From Chitinophagales bacterium (GTDB lineage Bacteria > Bacteroidota > Bacteroidia > Chitinophagales > Saprospiraceae), in the NCBI GenBank assembly GCA_022360175.1, contig JAKSDI010000150.1, positions 1 through 64,000 on the forward strand: a stretch of 64,000 nt of DNA, written 5' to 3'. This document shows, piece by piece, positions 32,928 to 42,600 of this stretch. The position numbers and the translations under genes were made by a program. Position 1 is the stretch's first letter. Each line of letters starts with the position of its first letter. The notes below the pieces were generated by a model. It was given only the letters and a program-made list of their open reading frames with translations. It ran no database searches and was not told the DNA's origin.

Positions 32928-33647
32928 TCAGTTTCGCACCACTTTCATTTCCGGGTGATGCCTAAGTGAAAAGAAAAAATTAGATAAAGCTAATGTAACA
33001 TGTACAAAAAAAGCGACCCAGATTGTACCTGTCGTTAACGTAATAAGGCACAATAAAAAACCAAGAGGTGCAGCACCTACTGTTTCTTCCAGATTTTTAG
33101 GCACATGCACCAAAACATATAAGGCTACATTCAGAATAATAGCTGGCCAGGGGCCTAATAAAGATAAAGTACCAAACAACAAAAGCCCCCTAAACATCAA
33201 CTCGTACCCAAATAAATAAAAAGCCCAGCTAAAGGCATTAATAACAACCAATCGAGGTGTCCATTCCCGCTCTCTAACATTTGGATAAAAGGCAAGATGT
33301 TTCTCCTTGCGGGAATTAAAATAATTCATCGGAACCACAATACTGGCAATTCCTAAAATCCAGTAGAGGGATAGCAAGCCATTTCCCGTTGTTACCCCAT
33401 ACTCACTGATTTCTTTTCCCGTTACTACGAGCATAATTATCGCTGGAACAATGCCAATTGAAAGCCCTCCTAAATACCTGCCGAAATGAATAAATCGAGT
33501 ATCATTTCCATACTTTCGAACATAACGAGCTTCCAGCTTTTGAGAAACAGAACCAAAGTAATAAACACAAAAACCTATAGTTAGTAAAAGAAATACCAAG
33601 ATTGCTTCCAGGTTATCAGATTGCCAGGTAGGTATATTCATATTCAA
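32928..33647 (-). CDS. CPBP-family intramembrane metalloprotease-like protein
   Basis: The 239-residue membrane protein has about six to seven hydrophobic segments. The CPBP (Rce1/CAAX-like) motifs are present in modified form: GYELMFRG in place of the usual EExxxR pair, with one glutamate; LVHVPKN for the second His motif; and FFVHVTLALSNF for the His-x3-Asn-like third motif. Family members cleave near the membrane or protect against bacteriocins. The single Glu may lower or abolish activity. It is the first gene of a likely two-gene unit with the fused dehydrogenase. Confidence 0.75.
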   Translation of the reverse strand: MNMNIPTWQSDNLEAILVFLLLTIGFCVYYFGSVSQKLEARYVRKYGNDTRFIHFGRYLGGLSIGIVPAIIMLVVTGKEISEYGVTTGNGLLSLYWILGIASIVVPMNYFNSRKEKHLAFYPNVREREWTPRLVVINAFSWAFYLFGYELMFRGLLLFGTLSLLGPWPAIILNVALYVLVHVPKNLEETVGAAPLGFLLCLITLTTGTIWVAFFVHVTLALSNFFFSLRHHPEMKVVRN

Positions 33648-33847
33648 ACACTTACATTATTTGGAATGCAACTTACACTTTTAAGGTCAATCTTCAAGAT
33701 ATTTTCATATGGCATTCTCTGTAGTATTAACCAGCAGCAAAAGACATTCTATTGGCAAAACCAGTTCAAAGCATCGAAAATATTGCAAAACAAATATTAA
33801 CATAGAAAAAAAAGGCCCGTGCACGTACACAGCATAAAAAAATATTG

Positions 33848-33855
33848 TATTTTTG
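33848..33855 (+). promoter_or_regulatory. -7 box (TATTTTTG) of the exosortase substrate gene
   Basis: TATTTTTG matches TAnnTTTG, 31 bases before the ATG at 33887. Confidence 0.45.
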
Positions 33856-33886
33856 CTTATCTCCTTAATAACAATCAAAATCAACA

Positions 33887-35194
33887 ATGAAGAACTCACG
33901 ACTAGTACTTAGCCTGCTATTAGGCTTAGGCTTTTTATTCAACAATTCCGCGCTCGCCCAATGTGTAGAACTGGGTACGCCGGTGGGAGAGCTTACTCCT
34001 ATCTTGAAAAGTACGGCTGCTGTTTGTGGTCCAGCCGCACAAGCTACTGCTGTTTGTGATTGCCCTCCAGGTTTTGTAGCTGTAGGCTATGAAGGTGAAG
34101 AAGGCAACTCATGGGGTGGAATGGTATTGAGCCAGTTTACACTTCGCTGCCGCCAATTAAATACTGATGGTACATTAGGAGCGACGGTATCTGTTACTTG
34201 CTCAAACGGTACCGCTGCAGGTAATGCTTTTGATGGCCCTATTGATGCAGCTGGTGGCGAAGCCCTGGTAGGTTTCGAAGTTAGAATCGGCTGTGCAATT
34301 GATGGTGTACAAGGCCAAAGCAAGCCAATTGCTGACATTGCTGCTGGTACTCCTAACTCTACAAGTAACACCATGGCATCTATTGGTGGTATGGGAGGTA
34401 GTGCTCAACCTATTATGTATGCTCCTGACGGAAATGTAATAGTAGGTATGCAGTCATACGAAGACCCAGGCAACAACATCTCAGGTGGTGTAGCATGGCG
34501 CTATGCTCCAATTGAAACTTGTATAATCAATGGATGTAATATTACATCTATTGCATTTAACAATGCTTCTGCCTGTAATGATAACGGTACTGATGACATC
34601 GCTTATGATGATTTCTTCACTGCTGATGTAGTAGTGAGTTTTGTAGATGCTCCTACTACCGGAACACTTGACCTTTCAGGCCCTAATGTATCTGAATCAG
34701 TAGCGGTAGGATCTCTTGGTGCAAACTCTTATACTTTTACTGGCCTTCAAATGCCTGCAACAGGAGGTTCTATATTCCTCACTGCCTCATTCTCAGACAA
34801 TGGAACTTGTTCTTTAAATGATAATGCAGGAATATCACCAAGTACTTGTTCACCTAATGCTACAGGCATCCCTACTATGTCTGAATGGGGACTTATCCTG
34901 TTTGCATTAATCATGCTTACACTTAGCGTAGTATTTGGCACTCAATATCAGCAATCTATGGCAATGGCGAATGGCGTTTCTGTTTCAAGTGGCCGCAATA
35001 GCAGATTACCATTTGATAGCAAAACATTCTTCCAGATATTGCCTTGGGTTTATGCAACATTTGTTCTTGTATTTGCAATTGCAATATTCATATTTGCTTA
35101 TGAAATGACTACTGCAGATATTCCAGGTAGCCTACTAGCTGGTGGAATTATTACTTACTTGATTCATTTCATCAAGCGTTATTCCAATAAATAG
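33887..35194 (+). CDS. Secreted protein with internal IPTMSEWG exosortase signal
   Basis: The 435-residue protein starts with a signal peptide ending SALAQ. Residues 26-212 are Cys- and Gly-rich (CDCPPGFVAVGYEGEEGNSW, FTLRCRQ); a domain of about 100 residues follows. At 328-335 is IPTMSEWG, followed by the hydrophobic stretch LILFALIMLTLSVVF. This matches the IPTL-CTERM signal recognised by XrtH-type exosortases. Unusually the signal is not at the C-terminus: about 85 more residues follow, with two further membrane segments (about 385-405 and 414-428) and a basic end. An XrtH-like exosortase gene lies 94 bases downstream past a hairpin. The protein is inferred to be its substrate. Confidence 0.85.
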   Translation: MKNSRLVLSLLLGLGFLFNNSALAQCVELGTPVGELTPILKSTAAVCGPAAQATAVCDCPPGFVAVGYEGEEGNSWGGMVLSQFTLRCRQLNTDGTLGATVSVTCSNGTAAGNAFDGPIDAAGGEALVGFEVRIGCAIDGVQGQSKPIADIAAGTPNSTSNTMASIGGMGGSAQPIMYAPDGNVIVGMQSYEDPGNNISGGVAWRYAPIETCIINGCNITSIAFNNASACNDNGTDDIAYDDFFTADVVVSFVDAPTTGTLDLSGPNVSESVAVGSLGANSYTFTGLQMPATGGSIFLTASFSDNGTCSLNDNAGISPSTCSPNATGIPTMSEWGLILFALIMLTLSVVFGTQYQQSMAMANGVSVSSGRNSRLPFDSKTFFQILPWVYATFVLVFAIAIFIFAYEMTTADIPGSLLAGGIITYLIHFIKRYSNK

Positions 35195-35226
35195 AGCGGC
35201 TTAATTTTTACACCCTCTAACTAAAG

Positions 35227-35268
35227 AATAAGCCATCATCAGTGTATATTGTTGATGGCTTATTTTTT
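35227..35268 (+). terminator. Terminator between substrate and exosortase genes
   Basis: Perfect 12-bp stem aataagccatca (35227-35238) / tgatggcttatt (35253-35264) followed by T4. It should end most substrate transcripts and leave the exosortase at a lower level. Confidence 0.8.
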
Positions 35269-35288
35269 ACTCGTAATCGGATAGTTAA

Positions 35289-35873
35289 ATGTCTAGCAAA
35301 AAGAAAACTAAAAACAAACAGGCACCAGTTGACTGGAGGCAATCACTCCGCTCTTGGTTGCAGGATCGCAACCCCATCCTGAAATTTCTATTGGGTTTCA
35401 TAGGTTGCATGTCTCTCTTTTACATTTTTTATTATTCAGGCCTGTATCGCAACCATCTGGAATTGCCCTTTCTAAACGGGCAAGTACGCATTAGTAATGC
35501 TTTATTGCATCTATTTGGTCAGGCTACAGAAGCTAACGGGACTCTTATTTCCAGTGCAGATTTTTCAGTCAATGTCAAGAACGGATGCGATGGCCTCGAA
35601 GCGATGGCAATCCTTGTTAGCGGTATTGTTATTTTTCCTGTTGCGCTCAAATATAAATTTCCGGGTATAGCAGTAGGTATTCTTATTTTATTCGTGGCAA
35701 ATATTTTCCGCATCGCAGGCCTTTACCTTGCTGGTAAATATTTTTCCAGTCAGGTATTTGATATCCTGCACATACAGGGAGGCTTTATCATATTCACCTT
35801 ATTAAGCATACTACTATGGTTCATCTGGATGAATTGGGCAACAGATAAATCACAAAAATCTGTTTCATCATGA
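35289..35873 (+). CDS. xrtH: Exosortase, XrtH-like
   Basis: The 194-residue membrane protein has the exosortase/archaeosortase catalytic residues: C100 in VKNGCDGLEA, R141 in ANIFRIAGLY and H161 in FDILHIQGG. About five hydrophobic segments hold these residues near the outer face of the inner membrane. Exosortases are thought to cleave a C-terminal tripartite signal and move the protein to another anchor. The short length and the neighbour with an IPT-SEWG signal fit the XrtH subgroup; the subgroup is inference. The next gene overlaps it by 4 bases (ATGA). Confidence 0.85.
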   Translation: MSSKKKTKNKQAPVDWRQSLRSWLQDRNPILKFLLGFIGCMSLFYIFYYSGLYRNHLELPFLNGQVRISNALLHLFGQATEANGTLISSADFSVNVKNGCDGLEAMAILVSGIVIFPVALKYKFPGIAVGILILFVANIFRIAGLYLAGKYFSSQVFDILHIQGGFIIFTLLSILLWFIWMNWATDKSQKSVSS

Positions 35874-36499
35874 AACCTATTATAATTGCAGGCTTAAAAT
35901 ACTTCTTCTTTTTTTGTCTTTTGTATGGTACGCTGACAGCCCTAAGTTTGATTCCTCAGGTAGGCAAAACACTCAATGACATCTATAGAAGGCCTACTCA
36001 AAGAATTCTTACAAGCCTTTTTGACAAAGCGCATTTACAACTGGGATCAGACAGAAATGATGTGGATATAATTCGGGTGGAGTATGCATCTAAAAAAATG
36101 GTGCAACAACAAATGCGCTCGGCTGGCAAAACCAATGTACAAATCAATGGCAGGTTATATGAGTTTAGTTTTTACAATACCTTTTTAAGTTTCTACATTT
36201 TCCTGCTTGTGCTAATGATATTATCCCCTCTCCCCAGAAAAGAAATGTTGATTGGACTCTTGGCAGGGTCCATCCTATTTTATCTTTTCTCTGTATTCAG
36301 GACATCAATCGCCCTATTATTTTTCTTTAATGACCCGGTCGTAGACATCTATCACTATAGTGATTTTTGGGTAGAGGCTATAAGAAAGCTTAACAACTTT
36401 CTGACCCTGGGCATTAATTTATTGATAGTATTAGTGCTTTGGATTACACTGGCTTTTCGGAAAAAGAATTGGAAAAAACTTTTGCAGGCATCCAAATAA
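35870..36499 (+). CDS. Exosortase-associated membrane protein
   Basis: The 209-residue protein has one N-terminal membrane helix (about 8-28), a periplasmic part of about 75 residues (RRPTQRILTSLFDKAHLQLG to INGRLYEFSFYN), and three more helices (about 103-118, 125-150, 178-198). The layout resembles the membrane proteins encoded next to XrtH in other bacteria. It overlaps the exosortase gene by 4 bases, which implies translational coupling and a joint function. I see no catalytic motif. Its precise role is unknown. Confidence 0.7.
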   Translation: MKPIIIAGLKYFFFFCLLYGTLTALSLIPQVGKTLNDIYRRPTQRILTSLFDKAHLQLGSDRNDVDIIRVEYASKKMVQQQMRSAGKTNVQINGRLYEFSFYNTFLSFYIFLLVLMILSPLPRKEMLIGLLAGSILFYLFSVFRTSIALLFFFNDPVVDIYHYSDFWVEAIRKLNNFLTLGINLLIVLVLWITLAFRKKNWKKLLQASK

Positions 36500-36578
36500 A
36501 ATTCTGTTAAATATGTCCCCAGAACAACGATTACCCAATTTAAAATACTGTACAATCCCTTTTCCATAACATTATCTT

Positions 36579-36586
36579 TATTTTTG
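36579..36586 (+). promoter_or_regulatory. -7 box (TATTTTTG) of the giant adhesin gene
   Basis: TATTTTTG matches TAnnTTTG and predicts a leader of about 95 bases before the ATG at 36686. Confidence 0.4.
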
Positions 36587-36685
36587 ATTCATATAATTTA
36601 TACTACGCCTACCCCACCATTAGAGTATGTTTATTAAATGCTAAAACGTTAGCAATTCCCCTAACACATTAAGAAAAAATTACCT

Positions 36686-39600
36686 ATGAGATTAAGCTCT
36701 ACATTACTACTCTTTTTTGCCTTATCAATAAGCTACGCTCAAATTCCCTGTAATGGTGAATTTCTAACCACTGGGGATGCTATAGATCAGGGCAACTGTA
36801 TACAGCTAACCAGCAATACTACTAGTCAACAAGGTTGTGCATGGCTCAATTCTCCCGTAGATTTCAGCCAGCCTTTTTCCCATACTATGATCATGAATTT
36901 TGGAAGCAGTGATGCTGGGGCCGATGGTATCTGCCTTGTATATCAAACGGGGGGGCCTAATATCTGTGGAAACGTAGGTGGAGCGATTGGTGCCGCTGGT
37001 ATCCCCAATTCTTTTATCGTAGAATTTGATACCTGGGATAATGGAGCAGCACAATCTGATATAGCAGCAGACCACTGTGCTACTTCTATCAATGGAGACC
37101 TTAATAATCAAATCGATCCACCTGTAGCATTAGCGAATATTGAAGATGGTAATAATCATACAGTTACGTTCACCTGGAACCCAGCTGGTACCTCTTACAC
37201 GATTAGCTTTGACGGCATACCTATCATCACAGGAGTATATGATATTATTAATTTAGTTTTTGGAGGACAAACTACAGCTTACTGGGGATATACCTCCTCT
37301 ACCGGGGCCGCTTTTAATACTCAATCCGTATGTCCTTCCCTACCACCTCCAATTATTGTAGATGCAGGTATTGATGTAGATGTACCTTGTATAGACGGAC
37401 AAATCACCCTAGATGCTACGGGTACAGCCACAGGCCCTACTTATGTATACTCCTGGTCATCTCCTGATGGCGGGCAAATTATATCAGGAGGTAGTACGCT
37501 TACTCCTACAGTAATGGGGCCCGGCACCTATATATTGACACTGACTGATTTAAATGGTAACTGCATGGAAACGGATGAAGTAGTAATCAATCTTGTCCCT
37601 ATAGAAGCGGTCATTGCTCCTCCTCCTTTTGTCCCCTGCTTTGGCAATACCGTCTTTTTAGATGGTAGCGCTTCTTCTTCAGGGCCATTCATCACTTATC
37701 AGTGGACTACCATTGATGGTACCATCGTATCGGGTGCGAACTCTCCTATATTGGAAATTGCAGCTCTTGGCACTTATACCCTTACAGTCATTTACAATGA
37801 TGGAAATACTATTTGTACAGAGGAGGCTACTGTACAAACCTTACAAGACCCTAATGTACCTATTGCCGCTGCATTTGGAGGTGAGATCAACTGCAACTTC
37901 CCTACTATACAATTAGATGGATCCCCTTCTTCTTCGGGGCCTGATTATTCTTATCAATGGACTACCGCCGATGGCCTTATTGTTAGCGGTGCCAACACTC
38001 AATTTCCAACTGTTGGTGCAGCTGGCACTTATACACTCATTGTTACAAATAATTTTAATGGATGTTTTGCAACTACTGATGTAGTAGTTACTGAAGATAC
38101 AGCCACACCCGTTGCCGTGGCTATTGCAACCGATTCTCTGGGCTGTCAGGTAGAGGAGGTTATGCTAGATGGAACAGGCTCCTCAACCGGAACAACCATT
38201 TCCTATACCTGGTCAACAATGGATGGGAATATTGTATCAGGTGATAATACACTAATGCCGATTGTGGATGCTGCTGGTACTTATACTTTATTTGTAGGCG
38301 ATGCGAGCAATGGATGCTTTTCAACCGTTGATGTAGAAGTAATAGGAGGCGCCGTTCCCCTGGTTGTTTCTATAGACCCTGCCAATATACTCACTTGTTC
38401 ATTAGAAGAGCAGATATTATCTGCAAGCGTTTCAGGGTCAAGTAATATGTATACTTATAGCTGGACAAGCCTTGATGGGAATATTGTATCTGGTGATACT
38501 ACATTGACACCATTGATTAATGCTCCTGGTATCTATGATTTATCAGTAACGACTGATGATGGCTGTGTTGGCACTGCCTCTGTGGAAGTTTTTCAAGACA
38601 TTATGCTTCCTATTGCAGAAGCTGGGCCTTCAGATGCGCTTTCATGTGATCAACCTTCTCTAAGCTTAAATGGCAGTAACTCATCCACTGGCCCATTCTT
38701 CAGTTACCAGTGGTCTACTGCTGATGGGAATATTATATCTGGCGATAACAGCCTAAACCCTTCTGTTAATGCTCCTGGTACTTATTTCCTACAGGTAACA
38801 AATACAGCAAATGATTGTATAAGTATAGATTCCGTTATCATCCTTAATGACGCAGCAGCTCCTACTGTTTCTATTGATTTTTCAGATACACTGGACTGTA
38901 ATATTTCTTCACTCATTTTAGATGGTAGTAGCTCCTCTCAAGGCCTTGGTTTTAGTTTTGTCTGGACAACTCCCAATGGAAATTTTTTAAGTGGTGAGAC
39001 TACATTACAGCCTTCCGTTGATGCCCCCGGCCAGTACACGCTGTCTGTTACAAACCTAAATAATAATTGTACGACCATATCAACGGTCACTGTGGTACAA
39101 GATACTGTAGCGCCTATCATCAATATAGCTGCAGCAGATACACTGGATTGTATCACAACTAGCCTAATCATTGATGCCACCGCCTCTTCTCAAGGAAATA
39201 ATTTTACATATGACTGGAATACTTCAGATGGGAGCATAATAAGTGGAGCTCAGAGCTTGAGCCCTGAAATCGATGCTCCGGGTACTTACATGCTTAACAT
39301 ACTCAATACCGAAAATGGATGTAGCAGTACGGACCAATTGGATATCATACAAGATACGATAAGCCCTATTGCAAGTATTTTAGTTACTGATACTTTAGAT
39401 TGTGCTACCGATAGCTTAATTCTTGATGGTAGTGCCTCTAGCCAAGGCCCTTTGTTTAATTTCACATGGGCTGCGGCCAATCCATCTTTCCTTAGCGGAA
39501 CCAATACTTTACAGCCTTCCGCTTCTGGTGCCGGCAATTTCTTTCTGACCATTTTAAATACAGCAAACAATTGCCAGTCAACCGCTATAGTTGAAGTACT

Positions 39601-42600
39601 ACAAGATACTATTGCTCCAATAGCAAATGCAGGCCCTGATATGATTATCAATTGTTATAATGAAACGCAAATCCTTGATGGGACGGCCTCTAGTACTGCC
39701 GCAGAAATTAGCTATCAATGGACCGGAGCTGGAATTGACATGGGAGCCACCACTATCACACCTACTATTAGTCAGGCAGATACTTATATATTAAATGTAA
39801 TAAACACTGCCAATAGCTGTGAGTCTGTAGATTCTGTTATCGTCACTGAAAACTTTGACACTCCTGTTGTATCTATTTTACCCCCTGCAATCCTGACCTG
39901 TACGGATTCACTAATCACCATGGACGGATCTGCTTCCAGTCAAGGAATGTTATTTGAATACAATTGGACAACGATGAATGGTAGTATTGTTTCAGGTATG
40001 GATACAGATCAGGCAGTAGCTTCCCAGGCAGGTTCTTATCAATTGGAAATATTAAATACTCTTAGTGGCTGTACTGCTATAGATAGTGTTATCGTAACAC
40101 AAGATACGAACTTCCCTATGGCTACCATCACTCCTTCGGCTACACTCAATTGCACAACTACCAGTGTACAACTTAACGGTTTAGGCTCCAGTCAGGGAAG
40201 TGATTTCACTTTTGTATGGAATACTTCCAATGGTAATATTGCCTCCGGTGCCAATACTTTACAACCAACGGTAGACGAACCTGGTACCTATTCATTAATC
40301 ATTACAGATTTACTCAATGATTGTGAAGCAGTGGCAGTTGTTGAAGTTCCCATTGACACCTTAGCACCTAATGCTGATGCCGGGGCAACGGCTACTATTA
40401 CCTGTACTTCACCAGAATTAACACTGGATGGTAATAACTCTGATCAAGGTACTAACTACACTTACAATTGGACAACTACTAATGGCAATATTGTATCAGG
40501 CAACAATACTCTATCTCCTAAAATCGATGCTCCCGGACAATATAACTTGCTAGTACAAAACACTGATAATGGTTGCAATAACACAGCGGTGGTTACCATT
40601 CTGGAAGATGTAACAATCCCTTCTATTAATATCGTAACGCCTGATGTACTTACCTGTACTACAACAGATGTAATGCTAGATGCATCTGCTTCTGATATGG
40701 TATCGTTTAATTGGTCTACGTTAAATGGTAATATTGCCAATGGTGCCAGCACTTCAATTGCGACGGCTGACCAAGCTGGTGATTATCAATTAATTTTGAT
40801 TAATCCGCAAAACGGATGTGCTGATACAAGTACAATAGCAGTTTTACAGGATACAATTGCTCCTGTGGCTGCCATTGCCCCTACTACAATACTTACATGC
40901 CAGGATACTATCTTAACATTAGATGGTAATAATTCAAGTACTGGAATGGAGTTTACATATCTCTGGTCAACAGCAAATGGAGTGATGGAAGGTGGAAACA
41001 CTAATACTCAGGTAGATATTTCTGCACCAGGCAACTATCAATTGGAAGTGATCAATAATACTAATGGATGTGTAAATACAGCGGATATTGAGGTACCTCA
41101 AAATATCGTAGTTCCACTAATAACGATAGCCCCTCCTTCCATTCTAACCTGCATACAAACAGATGTTACATTAGAGTCCAGCATACTTAATGAAGGTAAT
41201 CAGCTTTACAGTCATAGCTGGTCTACACTTGATGGCAATATGACAACGGGGATGGCAACACCAATTGCTACCGCAGATGCTCCGGGTATTTATGAAATAA
41301 CAATCATTGACACTGAAAATGGATGTTCAAATACGACTAACATACAAGTTCAGCAAGATACGATTGCTCCTACTATCGATATTGCCTTGCCAGATACGCT
41401 AACTTGTTTTGCCGAAAGTATATTATTAGATGCTACCAGCAGTAGTTCAGGCTTTTTATTTGTCAATAATTGGCAAACACTTGATGGGCTTATTCTTAAT
41501 GATTCTGATGAATTAACACCTGAAATTGGAGCTCCCGGTACCTATTCACTTTTGATCGAAAATACAACAAATGGATGCCAATCAACTGAAACTGTAGAAG
41601 TGGCTCAAAATATAAATACACCTATTATTGCAATCTTACCCCCTGACACACTCACTTGCAGCCAAACCAGCTTAAGCTTAGACGCAAATGGTAGTAGCAG
41701 TGGTAGTACTTTTGCATATAACTGGAATACAACAAACGGCAACATTCTTAGTGGAGAGCAATCTTCTTCTCCTATTGTTGATGAGCCCGGTTTCTATACA
41801 TTAAGCATCCAAGATACCCATAATGGTTGTATAGATTCTCTTTCCACACAAGTGGCTGAAGATGTTATATTACCTTCATTATCTATAACTCCTCCTAGTA
41901 TTCTGACCTGTGCAACTACAACCCTGACTTTAGACGGACAACAGAGTAGTTCAGGCCCGGAATTTGAGTATCTATGGACTAGCTCTCCAGGCAATATCAC
42001 TAGCCCTGCTAATTTATCTACTGCTATGATTGACGAGCCTGGCAATTACACCCTCACTGTTTTAAATACTGACAACGGATGCTCTGACTCCTTATTAGTT
42101 ATAGTAGATCAGGATATCACTTTACCTGAAGTAATAATCGAAACTCCAGAAGTACTAAATTGCATCTTAACCAGTCAGCAACTGGATGGTACATCTAGTA
42201 GCAATGGTACCAACTTCACTTATCAATGGACCACAGTTGATGGTAACCTTACAAATGGAATAACGACCAACGAACCTACTATCAATGAACCTGGTACCTA
42301 TACACTGATTATCTCCAATACGGTGAATGGCTGTGTAGATTCTAATGAAGTCACTGTACTACAGGATATCACCCTCCCTGGTACTAGCATATTACCTCCC
42401 GATACTCTAACCTGTGCGTTACAGACTCTTTCCTTAACTGGTTCGAGCCAGGTGCCGCAGGGTCAGTTGACTTTCAATTGGCAAACAGCAGATGGAATTA
42501 TTACTGGGTCTACAAATGATATTATTGCTCAAGTCATTGCACCTGGTACTTATGTACTCACTGCAATCAATAACAATAATGGATGTCAGGATACCACCAG

